From SpSt-77 sp049972045 (GTDB lineage Bacteria; Chloroflexota; Anaerolineae; B4-G1; DUEL01), in the NCBI GenBank assembly GCA_049972045.1, contig JBMFKS010000081.1:1-13654 (forward strand): DNA of 13,654 nt, read 5' to 3'. Each line of letters starts with the position of its first letter. Positions within the stretch are counted from its first letter, which is position 1. The position numbers were made by a program, and so were the translations under genes. Below, one piece after another: positions 13,529 through 13,654 of the stretch. Under the pieces are notes generated by a model. That model searched no databases, had not been told where the DNA came from, and saw nothing but the letters and a program-made list of their open reading frames with translations.

Positions 13529-13654
13529 CCCTCCTTTTGCGCTCCTCTCTTCTCGTGGTAAAATAAACCTACTGGTCAGTCAAGTTTATACTTATGGGTC
13601 CGAATTGCCGACGCGGCCAGGGGCCCATGCATGCCACAAGTAGGGCAACTGCGA
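13529..13654. other. Right-edge stretch without a supported gene
   Basis: No coding region is supported. Bases 13530-13566 read on the minus strand as ACCACGAGAAGAGAGGAGCG and onward, similar in style to the purine-rich ACCACGAAG-type intergenic repeats of many bacteria. ACTG-GT-CAGT (13571-13580) is a small palindrome of the kind bound by TetR-family regulators, but it is too short to call. A minus-strand frame that ends with TGA at 13577-13579 contains SCPTCG, a possible zinc-binding pair, but only 25 codons are visible. Confidence 0.5.

Noticed and set aside
13587..13592. Plus-strand TATACT as a promoter -10 box
   Set aside because: There is no -35-like sequence at 16-18 nt upstream and no supported plus-strand gene follows.
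13577..13653. Minus-strand partial gene with SCPTCG at the right edge
   Set aside because: Only 25 codons are visible, the other minus frames are also open for 20 codons or more, and no family can be named. The CxxC pair is suggestive but not enough.

Overview
The window is 13.65 kb of GC-rich bacterial DNA that looks like part of an uncultured Chloroflexota (probably Anaerolineae-like) genome. This rests on the combination of long secreted proteins with Pro/Thr-rich linkers, a C-terminal 'VYLPLVTRN' motif typical of secreted proteins in that phylum, a sortase-type LPETG surface protein, cytochrome c maturation genes, and many short intergenic repeats. It is an inference; no rRNA gene is present to confirm it. 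A run of 10 N at 11196-11205 shows that this is a scaffold, probably from a draft or metagenome assembly.

Layout, left to right. (1) 1-4296 (+): the 3' 1,431 codons of a giant secreted protein, open at the left edge, with a glutamine-amidotransferase-like fold followed by Ig-like/DUF11-like repeats. (2) 4340-5173 (+): a DNRLRE-type surface protein with signal peptide, Pro-rich stalk and LPETGG-hydrophobic-RR sorting signal. (3) 5205-6461 (+): moeA (molybdopterin molybdenumtransferase), with a short palindromic repeat inserted in frame. (4) 6575-7420 (+): an orphan DNA methyltransferase whose two ends lie in tandem heptamer repeats. (5) 7410-8207 (+): a divergent Lgt-like membrane protein whose stop codon lies in a third heptamer array. 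That array also supplies the -35 box of a good promoter. (6) 8286-9785 and 9785-11161 (+): a translationally coupled pair, a secreted protein with two PPC-like domains and a membrane-anchored protein with a sortase-like domain that lacks the catalytic Cys, joined to a DUF4352-like domain. (7) 11171-11231: a long hairpin with the assembly gap in its loop, between convergent genes. (8) 11236-13490 (-): ccmB, ccmC and ccmD for haem handling in cytochrome c maturation. ccmB is separated from ccmCD by about 720 bp of repeats, including a 156-bp MITE-like element that abuts the ccmB stop codon and has a possible CTAT target duplication. (9) 13491-13654: the ccmB promoter and a short stretch with no supported gene.

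Functional themes: a cell-surface set (giant protein, LPETG protein, PPC protein, sortase-like pseudoenzyme, Lgt-like protein), a metal/haem cofactor set (moeA, ccmBCD), and an overlay of short repeats. The repeats have entered a coding sequence, donated start and stop codons and a -35 box, and split an operon. That repeat overlay, together with the sortase-like pseudoenzyme, is the most unusual content of the window.
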